A stretch of 64,000 nucleotides of DNA from Hymenobacter baengnokdamensis (GTDB lineage Bacteria; Bacteroidota; Bacteroidia; Cytophagales; Hymenobacteraceae). The translations under genes were made by a program, and so were the position numbers. The notes under the pieces were generated by a model that searched no databases, was not told the origin of the DNA, and saw nothing but the letters and a program-made list of their open reading frames with translations. Location of the stretch: NCBI RefSeq assembly GCF_008728635.1, contig NZ_CP044285.1, positions 248,001 through 312,000 on the forward strand. The letters run 5' to 3'. This document shows positions 17,466-26,732 of the stretch, piece by piece; position 1 is the first letter of the stretch, and each line of letters starts with the position of its first letter.

Positions 17466-17544
17466 AAAAGACGGCCTCAACACCGTTGAAGCCGTCCACA
17501 AAATCCGTGAAATCCGCTATAATCCGCGCTAATCCGTGGTCTAG
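17464..17544 (-). repeat. Right 81-bp arm, reverse complement of the left arm
   Basis: Reads identically to the left arm on the minus strand, including the iterons and the terminator hairpin (A-run GACGGCCTCAAC, ACC, GTTGAAGCCGTC). The hairpin can terminate the GxxExxY transcript or, on the other strand, that of the bacilliredoxin. Its outer end CTAG contains the stop codon of the bacilliredoxin gene. Confidence 0.95.
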
Positions 17545-17963
17545 CAATACTCCTCAAAAGCGCCTTGCAGGTTATTCACAATGCGCATGAGGTCAGAGCC
17601 TTCAATGTGGTAGCGCTCAATCATGTGCACCAGCTCGCCGTCTTTGAAAAGACCGATGCAAGGCGACGAGGGCGGGTAAGGCAGCAGGTGCTCGCGCATT
17701 TTGGCTACGGCGTCGGTTTCCATGCCGGCAAAAACGGTGACCAGCTTGCCGGGCTTTTTGTCGGCGCTGGCCAGGGCCAGCTTCAGGGCGGGGCGCGCCT
17801 TTGCGGCAGCGCAGCCGCATACCGAATTAACGGCTACCAGCACGGTACCCTCTTTTTCAGCCAGCGCCGCATCGACTTCCTGGGGCGACATCAGTTGCTC
17901 AAAGCCTGCCTCTACCAGGTCCTGACGGATGGGGGCGACCATGTATTCGGGGTAAACAGCCAT
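17541..17963 (-). CDS. BrxA/BrxB family bacilliredoxin
   Basis: A 140-residue thioredoxin-fold protein. From the ATG at 17963 (MAVYPEYMVAPIRQDLVEAG) the length and N-terminus match the YphP/YqiW (DUF1094) family; a further upstream ATG would add a hydrophobic stretch. The active site is the CGC motif at residues 49-51 (VNSVCGCAAAKARP). Bacilliredoxins remove bacillithiol from S-thiolated proteins in Firmicutes; members are also common in Bacteroidota. Its TAG stop is the outermost part of the right repeat arm. Confidence 0.9.
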   Translation of the reverse strand: MAVYPEYMVAPIRQDLVEAGFEQLMSPQEVDAALAEKEGTVLVAVNSVCGCAAAKARPALKLALASADKKPGKLVTVFAGMETDAVAKMREHLLPYPPSSPCIGLFKDGELVHMIERYHIEGSDLMRIVNNLQGAFEEYC

Positions 17964-18221
17964 TTTATACAGCAGAAAAGTTACTAGGAAGGCGCAGAGA
18001 AGCAGAACTGCTTCCTGCACCACTACAAAAATACGGCCTGGCCGCATTAATGCAGTACAAGCCCCGTAGCTAGCAAAAGGTTCGGAAGCGCCAAGCCCGG
18101 CTGCTGCCCCAACAGCCCGATTGCCTGCTTGCTATTATCTTGCTTCACGGCGGCTAGTAGCCTCATTATGAAGCCATAAATTCGATTTTTTTTCATTATT
18201 AGTTCATCTATTATTTCCTGA

Positions 18222-21200
18222 ATGATTCCAAACTTTCTTCCACGGATGCCACGGGCAGTTATCTGCGCGCTGGCTGTTTGCGCTGGCTTTAGCTACTCTG
18301 CTCAAGCCCAGAAGCCCGTCCCGCTGCCCGGCTCGCTGCGTCAGGCAGCGACGCAGCCGCAGGTAGCGGCGCTGGCTATCACCGCCCAGCGCACCGACGC
18401 TGGCTCGCGCCTGAGCGGCGATTTGCAGCGCCTCTATCAAGTCGGACTGGCCAATCGCAGTCTGGCCGCCAGCGCGGCAAGCCAGACCTTTCCGCAGCTG
18501 CGCTTTGGAAAGAGCGGCACCTCGGTACTGGTGCGCATCATGGCCCAGAATGTAACGGCGCTGCTGCCAAGCCTGCTCAGCAAGGGGTTTGTAACGCTAG
18601 CCTCTTTTCCCAATCTGCACTTTGTGGAAGGCCTGCTGCCCGTGAGCCAGCTGGCACCCGGCAGCCAGGGCATCGCGGCGCTTTCGGCCCAGGGGCTGCT
18701 GGGTGTAATTCCCAGCTACCGACCCCTGCTGCGCGTAGGGGCCACTACCAGCCAGGGTGATGTTACGATGGAAGCAGCCCGCACCCGTGCGCTGCAGCCG
18801 CGCAACCTCGACGGCAAGGGCGTGCGGGTAGGAGTTATCAGCGACTCGTTTAATTCGCTCAACGGGGCCGCTACTGACATTGCCACCGGCGACCTGCCCG
18901 CCACCGGCGTGCAGGTGCTGCTCGACGACGGCACCACCGACGAAGGCCGCGCCATGTGCCAGATTGTGCACGACCTGGCCCCCGGCTCGCCGCTGGCGTT
19001 CAGTACGGCTAATGTGAGTGAAGGAGACTTTGCCAACCAGATTATCCGGCTGGCCGACCCGGCCCTGGGCAACTGCCAGGTGATAGTAGATGATGTAGGC
19101 TACTTCAACGAGCCGTTTTTTCAGGATGGCGTTATCGCGCAGGCTATTACGCAGGTAGTAAGTCAGCGGAGCGTCAGCTACTTCTCGTCGGCGGGCAACA
19201 ATGCCAACAACAGCTATGAGAATACGGCCCCTGTTTTCATCAACGATGCCAAAGGAGTAGGCAAGCTGAATTTCTCCACTACCAGCACTCCCGATACCAC
19301 CCAGCGCTTCGTAGTGATGAACGGCAACGACCTGCAGCTGCCGCTGCAATGGTCGGACCCGTTTTATACCGCTAACGGCGTTAAAACCGACCTGGATGTT
19401 TTCCTGATTTCGGCTAAAGGCGTTGTAGTGGCCAGCTCGACCGACAACAATATCCAGCTGGAATACCCGGCCGAATATATTGGTTTTCATAACGACACCA
19501 CCCAAACTCATACCACGGCGTTTGACCTCGTAATTCGTCGTCGGGCAGGCACGGCCAATCCGACGCGCATCAAATATGTAAACGAGCTGAACGGCCTCTC
19601 CCCCACCGTGGTAGGCCCCACCGAATGGCAAACCAACAGCGGCACCATTGTCGGGCACACGGCGGCGGCGGCGGCCATATCGGTAGCGGCCGTGCGCTAC
19701 GACAACCCCCGCGCACCCGAAAGCTTTACGTCGAAAGGAACACCAACCTTCCTGTTTGCGCCCGACGGCACGCCCCTTATTACCCCCGAAGTGCGCCAAA
19801 AGCCCAACCTGGCGGCTATTGATGGCGTCAACACCTCCTCGTTTGGGACCAGTGCCAACGACTACGAAGGCGATGGCTTCCCCAATTTTTTCGGCACTTC
19901 GGCGGCAGCCCCGCACGCGGCCGCCGTGGCCGCGCTGCTGCGGCAGTCGGAGCCCACGCTAACGCCGGCCCAGGTGTACACCCGGATGGCCTCAACGGCC
20001 CGCCTGATTGGCGCCACGACCACCGACCCGCTCACGGGGCCAGGCCTGGTTGATGCCTTTACGGCGATTTATGGGCCCGTTGCGGCTACTACGCCGCCGG
20101 CGGTAGAAGACATGGAAAAAGGCGCACTGCCTACCAGCTGGACTGTGAACAGCACGCGGGCGGGCCGGGTGCAGGTAATCACGACCCTCAACCCGGCCTC
20201 CGGCGTTCACCATTTGCTGCTCGATTCGTACCCCGGCATTAGCAACCGCGCCCTGAATGAGGCAGTATGGTATTTCAACGGCGTAACGGCCAGCAATGCG
20301 CTGCTGACTTTTAGAGAGCGTAAGCTGGCTGCCGAAACCGATGAGCTAATGCCGACGCAGTTTACCGGCTCCAGCAGTTCCGACGGCGTGGCGCTGAGCG
20401 TAGATGGCGGCACTACCTGGTACCGGGTATTTGACCTCACCGGCACCAACGCAACTACCACTTACCAGACCAAATCGGTAAACCTGACGCAGCTGGCCAC
20501 TACGCTGGGCGTTACGCTGGGCAATGATGTGCGCCTGAAGTTTCAGCAGTACGGAGCGGGCGCCGCCACGGGCAGCAACACCACTTCCCAGGCCGGGCGG
20601 GTATTTGACGACATCGCCGTTACGGGCCTGAGCCCCGCGCCGGTGGCGCTTTATCACTCCAGCCAGCCTACTATCGGCTGCCCGGGCCTGACGGTGCAGT
20701 ATGCTGACTCTTCGCTGTTTAAGCCCACTACCTACGCCTGGACTTTTGCCGGTGGCACACCGGCCGCTTCCACCTTGCCCAACCCAGCAGTAGTTTACAA
20801 CACGCCCGGCCACTACCCGGTGGTGCTGAGCGTAATGAACGCCAATGGCACCACAGCCCGTACCGACACGGGCTATGTGTTTATCTACGGCCGCGCCCCG
20901 CAGGCCACCGTCACGACCACCAATGCCAGCATTTGTGCCGGCGGCAGCGTTACGTTCAGCAGCACGGCCGCCTACTGCCCCGGTACCTATAGCTGGAGCT
21001 TTCCGGGCGGCACGCCGGCCACTTCGACTGCTGCCAGCCCCGGCACAGTAACCTACGCCACGGCGGGCAACTACACGGCTACGCTCACCGTGAGCAATGC
21101 GTATGGCAGCACTACCACCACTATTCTGGTGGCGGTGGGTGGCCGCCTCCTGCCGCTGGCCGAAACGTTCGACAATACGCCCAATACCCAGACGCTGCCG

Positions 21201-21965
21201 CCGGGCTGGTCCATCGTTAACCCCGACCACGGCGTGACCTGGACGCTGGCCGACAATATTATCGGGCGCAACAACCAGCCGACCCGCGCCCTGCGGGCGC
21301 CGTTCTGGTTCGACTCGAATGTGGGCGAGCACGATGCCGTGTACTCGCCGGCCCTGAGCCTGACTGGCGCCAGCCCTAACCTGCTCTTCGATGTGGCTTA
21401 CGGCAAAGTGAGCAACCAGCAGCTCGACTCGCTGAGCGTGCAGATTGCGGATGCCTGCTCCGGGGCCATTCTGGGTAAGCCATACGCCAAAGGCGCGGCG
21501 GGGACGCTGCCTACTACGTCGCCCAAAGACCAGACTATCTTCCTGCCCGCTTCGGGGGCCGAATGGCGGCAGGAGCGCGTCGACCTGACTCCCTACGCTG
21601 GTAAGTCGGTGGTTATCCGCTTTGTGGGGCGCAACGGCTACGGCCAGTACCTCTACCTCGATAATGTACTGGTTGGCAATAACCTACTCAGCCTGACTTC
21701 GGCGGCCAGCGTCGTAGGCCTCGAAGCCTGGCCCAACCCCACGCCCCAGGGCGGTACGCTTACCGTACGCCTGCCCGCCTTTACCGGCAGCGTAGGCCTG
21801 CGCCTGGTCGATGACCTGGGCCGCGTAGTGTGGCAGGAGCAGGTGCAGCAAAGCGGAGCCGTACTCGAGCGCACCCTGCGCCCTGGCCTGGCACCGGGCC
21901 TTTACAACCTGCTGTATACTCCGGCTGGCGGCACCCCGGCCGCGCGGCGCCTCGTGTTTGAGTAG
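18222..21965 (+). CDS. Secreted S8-like serine peptidase with PKD domains and T9SS sorting domain
   Basis: A 1247-residue exported protein: signal peptide (AVICALAVCAGFSYSAQAQ), a propeptide-like region to about residue 185, then the peptidase. The nucleophile motif GTSAAAPH has Ser560, the Asp region is VGVISDSFN (Asp208) and FSSAGNNANN carries the oxyanion Asn. At the place of the usual HGT histidine the sequence reads DEGRAMCQIVHD, so a Glu (241) takes that position, as in sedolisins. A jelly-roll-like part, two PKD domains (near residues 815-970), another beta domain and a type A T9SS sorting domain (EAWPNPTPQGGTL to the end) follow. T9SS would carry it across the outer membrane. Confidence 0.87.
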   Translation: MIPNFLPRMPRAVICALAVCAGFSYSAQAQKPVPLPGSLRQAATQPQVAALAITAQRTDAGSRLSGDLQRLYQVGLANRSLAASAASQTFPQLRFGKSGTSVLVRIMAQNVTALLPSLLSKGFVTLASFPNLHFVEGLLPVSQLAPGSQGIAALSAQGLLGVIPSYRPLLRVGATTSQGDVTMEAARTRALQPRNLDGKGVRVGVISDSFNSLNGAATDIATGDLPATGVQVLLDDGTTDEGRAMCQIVHDLAPGSPLAFSTANVSEGDFANQIIRLADPALGNCQVIVDDVGYFNEPFFQDGVIAQAITQVVSQRSVSYFSSAGNNANNSYENTAPVFINDAKGVGKLNFSTTSTPDTTQRFVVMNGNDLQLPLQWSDPFYTANGVKTDLDVFLISAKGVVVASSTDNNIQLEYPAEYIGFHNDTTQTHTTAFDLVIRRRAGTANPTRIKYVNELNGLSPTVVGPTEWQTNSGTIVGHTAAAAAISVAAVRYDNPRAPESFTSKGTPTFLFAPDGTPLITPEVRQKPNLAAIDGVNTSSFGTSANDYEGDGFPNFFGTSAAAPHAAAVAALLRQSEPTLTPAQVYTRMASTARLIGATTTDPLTGPGLVDAFTAIYGPVAATTPPAVEDMEKGALPTSWTVNSTRAGRVQVITTLNPASGVHHLLLDSYPGISNRALNEAVWYFNGVTASNALLTFRERKLAAETDELMPTQFTGSSSSDGVALSVDGGTTWYRVFDLTGTNATTTYQTKSVNLTQLATTLGVTLGNDVRLKFQQYGAGAATGSNTTSQAGRVFDDIAVTGLSPAPVALYHSSQPTIGCPGLTVQYADSSLFKPTTYAWTFAGGTPAASTLPNPAVVYNTPGHYPVVLSVMNANGTTARTDTGYVFIYGRAPQATVTTTNASICAGGSVTFSSTAAYCPGTYSWSFPGGTPATSTAASPGTVTYATAGNYTATLTVSNAYGSTTTTILVAVGGRLLPLAETFDNTPNTQTLPPGWSIVNPDHGVTWTLADNIIGRNNQPTRALRAPFWFDSNVGEHDAVYSPALSLTGASPNLLFDVAYGKVSNQQLDSLSVQIADACSGAILGKPYAKGAAGTLPTTSPKDQTIFLPASGAEWRQERVDLTPYAGKSVVIRFVGRNGYGQYLYLDNVLVGNNLLSLTSAASVVGLEAWPNPTPQGGTLTVRLPAFTGSVGLRLVDDLGRVVWQEQVQQSGAVLERTLRPGLAPGLYNLLYTPAGGTPAARRLVFE

Positions 21966-21991
21966 CAGGCTGGCTCAACCGCTTTTGGCAA

Positions 21992-22016
21992 GGGCCGGGC
22001 AGTAGCCCGGCCCTTT
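21992..22016. terminator. Hairpin terminator after the S8-like peptidase gene
   Basis: A 9-bp perfect GC stem (GGGCCGGGC, AGTA, GCCCGGCCC) followed by a weak T-rich tail TTTGCTTTT, 26 bp past the peptidase stop. Confidence 0.7.
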
Positions 22017-22121
22017 GCTTTTGGCCCCGGCCGCACGTCGGCGGGCAAAATCCCCTTACTGACCGAGTAACATCCCCAGGTTAACCAAAAGGCCGCCCGA
22101 AAGCTGTCAGAGGCTGGTAAC

Positions 22122-25100
22122 TTGCGGAGAATAAAAGTACTGCCTTTTGTAGCACTTCTTATTTTGCTGGTGTTTACATTGTTTTTTCACTATATTAAAA
22201 AAACCATAGCCCTTGCCTTGCTGGTGGCGGGGCTACTGCCCGCGCTGAGTTACGCGGCCCCGGCACCGCGGGCATTCGTGCGGCATTTCGGCCCCGCCGA
22301 AGGCCTAAGCCAGCCATTTATCTACTGCCTGCTGCAAGACCGGCAAGGCTACCTCTGGCTGGGCACCGCCGAGGGCCTGGTGCGCTACGATGGCAGCCGC
22401 TTCGTTACCCTCACCACCCGCGACGGCCTGGCCGAGAACTTCGTAACGGGCCTTTGGGAAGACCCGGCCAGCGGCGCCCTCTGGGTACTGCACCACGAGG
22501 GCAGCCGGTCGGTGCGGCCGGTGGGCCACGCTTTTCGCGCCGCGCCTACCACCATGCGGGGCGGCCCGGCGGGCCGCGTGGGGTCGCCTGCTCCCGATAC
22601 CGCCCGTCTTGGCGCGTATCAGCGCCGCTACCACCTGCGCCTGGCCGCCGATGCCGTACCTAGCTGCCTGCTTGAAGACCGCGAAGGCAATGCCTGGCTG
22701 GGCACCGCCGGCCAGGGCCTGTGGCAGCACGCCGACCGCTTTTTGAGCCTGTGGCCCCGGCCCGGCGGCCAACCGACAGCCGCACTCGTGCTGGGCAGCC
22801 TGCCCGATGCAGGCGGGCAAAAGCAGGTATGGGGCACCTACGACGGCGGGCTTTATTACCAGTTTCCTCCGCGGGGCAGCCACTCAATAGTTGCTGGCAG
22901 TTGGCGTATGCCCCCACCCCCTGGCGAGGCCACCACGGTTTTGCTGGCTCGCCCGGCCTCGCTGGGCGGCGGCTTTTGGGTTGGTACTGCTACGGCGGGC
23001 GTATATATCGAGCCTATGCCCGGCCGGCCGTGGCAGCCGGTGCGCGGCCTCTCGCAAAATCTGGGCTCGGCCCTAACGGCGCTGGCTTACAGCCCCGGCA
23101 CGGGACTGTGGGTGGGCACGGCTGCCGACGGCCTATATAATTTACCTAATGTTTCAGGCACTAACCCTACCCCAGTTGTTCAGCATTTTACCACGGCTAA
23201 TGGCTTGCTGCACAACAGCATTTATGCCCTGCTGGCCGACCATACCGGCCGCGTGTGGGTGGCCACGCACAATACCGGCCTGGCCGTATGGGAACCGGCG
23301 CAGCGACGCTTTGTGTATCATAAGCTGAACAGTGTGGGCCTCGATGCCAGCGCCCTGGCCGAAGACGCTACCGGTACTATCTGGGTTGGCACCGAAGGCC
23401 AGGGGTTGTTCTTTAAACCCACCAGTGGCTCGTGGCAGCAGCTAACGGCCGCCACCAAAGCCCTACCCAGCGATTACCTCACGGCCCTGCTGCCGCTGCC
23501 GCCCCCGCTGGCGGGCTCGCTGCTGCTGGTGCACCCGCAGAGCCTGAGCCTGCTGAGCCCTGGGCATACGGCCGCCATTGCGCTGGCCGCAGCCGATAAT
23601 GAGCTCGTTCGGGCTATGCTGCCGAGCGCCGCGCTCACCGCCGGGCCAGACCCGCTGGCCTGGCTCACTAGCCAGGCGGGCGTTCTGCGCCTCGACCTTG
23701 ACCAGCTGGCTGGCTCAACGCCGGGTCGCCTTTCCACCCCTCCGGTAGTGCTAACCGGGGCCGAGGTAGATGGCGAAGCCCACGCGCCTACCACACTTGG
23801 CCAGCTGGTGGCGGGGCAGCACCGCGTCAGCTTCGTGTTTCAGGGGCTTAGCCTGGCACCGGGTGGCGCGGCGGCGCTCCGCTACCGCTACCGCCTGCGC
23901 GGCCTGTCTGACGAATGGAGCCGCCCGAGCGGGGCCGGCGAGGCGCAGTTTGTCGGGCTTGGCCCCGGCCGCTACGAGTTGCAGGCCCAGGTGCGCCGGG
24001 CCATACCCGGCAGCTCCTGGAGCCCGGCAGCCCGCAGCGCGTTCACTATTGCCACCCCCTGGTGGCAGCGGGCTACCACGCTGACTCTGGGCGCGTTGGC
24101 TCTGCTGGCGGTGCTCATCGCCGTGGTGCGCACCCGCGAAGGCGCACTGCGTCGCCAGAAGCTTCAGCTCGAAAAAACCGTGCAGCACCGCACCAGTGAG
24201 CTACGCCAGAAGAACCACGCTATCGAGCAGATAAATGGTGAGCTGCTCGTAGCCCGTGACGCGGCTGAAGCATCGCGCCGGGCCAAGGCGCAGTTTCTGG
24301 CCAACATGAGCCACGAAATCCGCACCCCGATGAACGCGGTCATCGGCCTCACCAACTTATTGCAGCAAACGCCGCTCAACTCTGAGCAAGGTGAATACCT
24401 GACGGCCATTCACTCGTCGTCGCAGAATCTGCTGGTTATTCTCAACGATATCCTCGACTCGTCGAAGATGGAGGCCGGTAAGCTTACTCTGGAGCAGGTA
24501 GCGTTCCGGCTCCCCGAGGCGGTACGCGGACTCAGCACCCTCTTTCGCTACGCGGCCGACAGCAAAGGGCTGGATTTTAATACATTCGTTGCAGAAGATA
24601 TACCTGCCGCCGTGGTTGGCGACCCCGTGCGCTTGCAGCAGGTACTCGTCAACCTGGTGAGCAACGCGTTGAAATTTACCCGGCGCGGAGGCGTGACCGT
24701 ACGGGTAACCCCGGCGCCCGGGCCGGCCCCCGACCCGGCCCACGCAGCCCTAAGGTTTGAAGTGGAAGACACCGGCATCGGCATTGCAGCCAACAAGCTG
24801 ACAGCCATTTTTGATGATTTTTCGCAGGCGAATGCCAGCACTACCCGCGAGTTTGGCGGCACCGGCCTGGGGCTCAGCATTGCCCGCAACCTCGTGCAGC
24901 TGCACGGCGGCGAGTTGGGCGTGCGTAGCCAGGAAGGCAGCGGCTCCGTGTTTTATTTTGAGCTGACTTACCCCATCGCTGACCCGGCCCAAACCCGGCC
25001 GGGCGCGGTAGCGGGGCCGCTGCCCGCATTCGAGCCCGCGCTGCGCGTGCTGGTGGCCGAAGACAACCAGCTCAACCAGCTGGTAGCGCGCAAAACGCTG

Positions 25101-25802
25101 GAAAACTGGAATGTACAGGTAGTTATCGCCGAAAATGGTCGCCTGGCCGTGGAGCGCGTACTAACGGCTACCGAGCCCTTCGACGCCGTGTTTATGGATA
25201 TTCAGATGCCGGAGCTCGATGGCTACGCCGCCGCCCGGGCCCTGCGTCAGCATTGCCCCGACGCTACCAGGCTGCCCATTATCGGCCTCACGGCCTCGGT
25301 ACTGCCCGAAGACCGTAGCCTGGCATTGGCGGCCGGCATGAACGACCTGCTGGCCAAGCCTTTTGAGCCGGCCGTGCTCTACGCCCGGCTGGCGCATTTT
25401 ACGGGGCGGCTGGCCGGAGTTTCTTCGCCTGAGGCGGCGCCGGCGGCTACTTTGCCGCCCAGCGCGCCCCCTGCCCTGCACCCCAACTGGCAGCAGCTCG
25501 AGGAGCTGGCGGGCGGTAATGCCGGCTTTATCAGTCAGATTGTGAATACTTTCTTGACCGAGGCGCCGGCCCTTGAGCAGCTGCTGGCCGCTGCCTGCCC
25601 CCACGACCCCACCGCCGTGGCCACCCTGGCGCACAAGCTTAAAGGCCAGGTGGCTTATTTTGGCGTGCCCGGCCTGCACGCGCAGCTCGATGAGCTGGAG
25701 CGCAGCGCCCGTACTCCCGGCTATCCTTTCTGCGAGCCCTTGCTGCAAACTGTGCGGCAGCAGCTCGGCCAATTATACCCCCAGCTTCAGCAAAGAGCCT
25801 GA
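22122..25802 (+). CDS. Hybrid two-component sensor kinase (propeller, Y_Y_Y, HisKA, HATPase, REC, Hpt)
   Basis: About 1226 residues. Signal or membrane segment, then a periplasmic sensor of two-component-regulator propeller repeats (FIYCLLQDRQGYLWLGTAEG, GLWVGTAADGLYN, TIWVGTEGQG), a Y_Y_Y domain near residues 560-640, a membrane helix (LTLGALALLAVLIAVVR), HisKA with FLANMSHEIRTPMN (His731), HATPase_c with FGGTGLGLSIARNL, a REC domain (MDIQMPELDGYAA, Asp1026) and an Hpt domain (LAHKLKGQ, His1171). Unlike classical Bacteroidota hybrids it has no AraC output domain; Hpt suggests a phosphorelay. TTG at 22122 is the only early start found; a GTG at 22170 is possible. Confidence 0.87.
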   Translation: MRRIKVLPFVALLILLVFTLFFHYIKKTIALALLVAGLLPALSYAAPAPRAFVRHFGPAEGLSQPFIYCLLQDRQGYLWLGTAEGLVRYDGSRFVTLTTRDGLAENFVTGLWEDPASGALWVLHHEGSRSVRPVGHAFRAAPTTMRGGPAGRVGSPAPDTARLGAYQRRYHLRLAADAVPSCLLEDREGNAWLGTAGQGLWQHADRFLSLWPRPGGQPTAALVLGSLPDAGGQKQVWGTYDGGLYYQFPPRGSHSIVAGSWRMPPPPGEATTVLLARPASLGGGFWVGTATAGVYIEPMPGRPWQPVRGLSQNLGSALTALAYSPGTGLWVGTAADGLYNLPNVSGTNPTPVVQHFTTANGLLHNSIYALLADHTGRVWVATHNTGLAVWEPAQRRFVYHKLNSVGLDASALAEDATGTIWVGTEGQGLFFKPTSGSWQQLTAATKALPSDYLTALLPLPPPLAGSLLLVHPQSLSLLSPGHTAAIALAAADNELVRAMLPSAALTAGPDPLAWLTSQAGVLRLDLDQLAGSTPGRLSTPPVVLTGAEVDGEAHAPTTLGQLVAGQHRVSFVFQGLSLAPGGAAALRYRYRLRGLSDEWSRPSGAGEAQFVGLGPGRYELQAQVRRAIPGSSWSPAARSAFTIATPWWQRATTLTLGALALLAVLIAVVRTREGALRRQKLQLEKTVQHRTSELRQKNHAIEQINGELLVARDAAEASRRAKAQFLANMSHEIRTPMNAVIGLTNLLQQTPLNSEQGEYLTAIHSSSQNLLVILNDILDSSKMEAGKLTLEQVAFRLPEAVRGLSTLFRYAADSKGLDFNTFVAEDIPAAVVGDPVRLQQVLVNLVSNALKFTRRGGVTVRVTPAPGPAPDPAHAALRFEVEDTGIGIAANKLTAIFDDFSQANASTTREFGGTGLGLSIARNLVQLHGGELGVRSQEGSGSVFYFELTYPIADPAQTRPGAVAGPLPAFEPALRVLVAEDNQLNQLVARKTLENWNVQVVIAENGRLAVERVLTATEPFDAVFMDIQMPELDGYAAARALRQHCPDATRLPIIGLTASVLPEDRSLALAAGMNDLLAKPFEPAVLYARLAHFTGRLAGVSSPEAAPAATLPPSAPPALHPNWQQLEELAGGNAGFISQIVNTFLTEAPALEQLLAAACPHDPTAVATLAHKLKGQVAYFGVPGLHAQLDELERSARTPGYPFCEPLLQTVRQQLGQLYPQLQQRA

Positions 25803-25881
25803 TTTGGGGAATGAGAGTCAAATAATAAAGTAAACCAGAGCTCTTTACGCTCATTATCGCCCATACCCCGGAGCCAGTCCC

Positions 25882-25889
25882 TACTTTTG
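25882..25889 (+). promoter_or_regulatory. Possible -7 box (TACTTTTG) of the LytTR regulator gene
   Basis: An exact TAnnTTTG match 32 bp before the ATG. No clear TTG/TTTG at the expected distance upstream was seen, so this is a partial promoter call. Confidence 0.4.
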
Positions 25890-25921
25890 CCCGACCTATC
25901 TACCTGCTTTCTCGCTGCCCT

Positions 25922-26683
25922 ATGTCCTTTTCTTCTCCCGAAGTTGATGGCCTCACCCCGGCTCCGTTGCGTTGCCTCATTGTTGACGACGACCCCTTGT
26001 CAGTACAGATAGTGCAGAACTGCATTGCCAATACCCCTTTTTTAGAAGCATCCGGGGCGTGCAGCAGTGCCATTGAAGCCGCCGAGATTCTTCGCACGCA
26101 GGCCTTCGACGTATTATTTCTGGACATAGAGATGCCCCTGATGTCGGGCCTCGACCTACTCCGCTCGCTGCCGGAGGCCCCGCAGGTGGTGCTCATTACC
26201 AGTAGCCAGTCGTATGCCGTGCAGGCTTTCGAATTTGCCGTGGCCGATTACCTGCTTAAGCCGTTGAGCTACCCGCGCTTTTTGCAGGCAGCCCAGAAAG
26301 TGCTCGAAACTATTACGGCCCAGCGAACGGCGGCCGACCCCGATACGCAGGCGGCGCCCATAGGCTCCAACCCCGAATTCACTTTCGTAAAGGTTGATAC
26401 TAAGCTCGTTCGGGTCGATTTTGCCGACATTTACTATGTTGAAGCCCTGGGTGATTACGTGCACCTGGTTACTACCCGTAGCAAGCTTATTGTCTACAGT
26501 ACCATGCGGGCCATTGAGGAGAAGTTTCCGCCCCAGCGCTTTGTGCGGGTGCACCGTTCTTTCATCATCAATATCGACTATGTGCAGGCGCTGGAAGACA
26601 ACTCCCTGCTGATTAAGGAGAAATATATTCCGGTGGGCCAAACGTACATGCGCGGCCTGCTGCAACGCCTCAACAAGCTGTAG
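25922..26683 (+). CDS. LytTR-family response regulator
   Basis: A 253-residue regulator with an N-terminal receiver domain (CLIVDDDPLS at 18-27, phosphorylation site in VLFLDIEMPLMSG, Asp68) and a C-terminal LytTR DNA-binding domain (FTFVKVDTKLVRVDFADIYY, then FVRVHRSFIIN and YIPVGQTYMRGL). It directly follows the hybrid kinase gene, which ends in an Hpt domain, so the pair may form a relay; the distance (119 bp) and a separate -7 box show it can also be expressed alone. Targets cannot be told from the window. Confidence 0.92.
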   Translation: MSFSSPEVDGLTPAPLRCLIVDDDPLSVQIVQNCIANTPFLEASGACSSAIEAAEILRTQAFDVLFLDIEMPLMSGLDLLRSLPEAPQVVLITSSQSYAVQAFEFAVADYLLKPLSYPRFLQAAQKVLETITAQRTAADPDTQAAPIGSNPEFTFVKVDTKLVRVDFADIYYVEALGDYVHLVTTRSKLIVYSTMRAIEEKFPPQRFVRVHRSFIINIDYVQALEDNSLLIKEKYIPVGQTYMRGLLQRLNKL

Positions 26684-26732
26684 GGTGCGCGGGCCCGCCG
26701 ACGCTATTTTCCACGCTAACCGCTTCTTATCA

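Larger units (their letters stand above)
16963..17544. mobile_element. Inverted-repeat-bounded GxxExxY cassette between recQ and a bacilliredoxin gene
   Basis: A 582-bp unit made of a left arm (16963-17043), one small gene (17067-17465) and a right arm (17464-17544) that is the exact reverse complement of the left one. Both outer edges are CTAG and supply the TAG stop codons of recQ on the plus strand and of the bacilliredoxin on the minus strand. No transposase is encoded, so if it moves it must do so with help in trans, or the GxxExxY protein itself takes part. Calling it mobile is an inference from structure. Confidence 0.6.
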
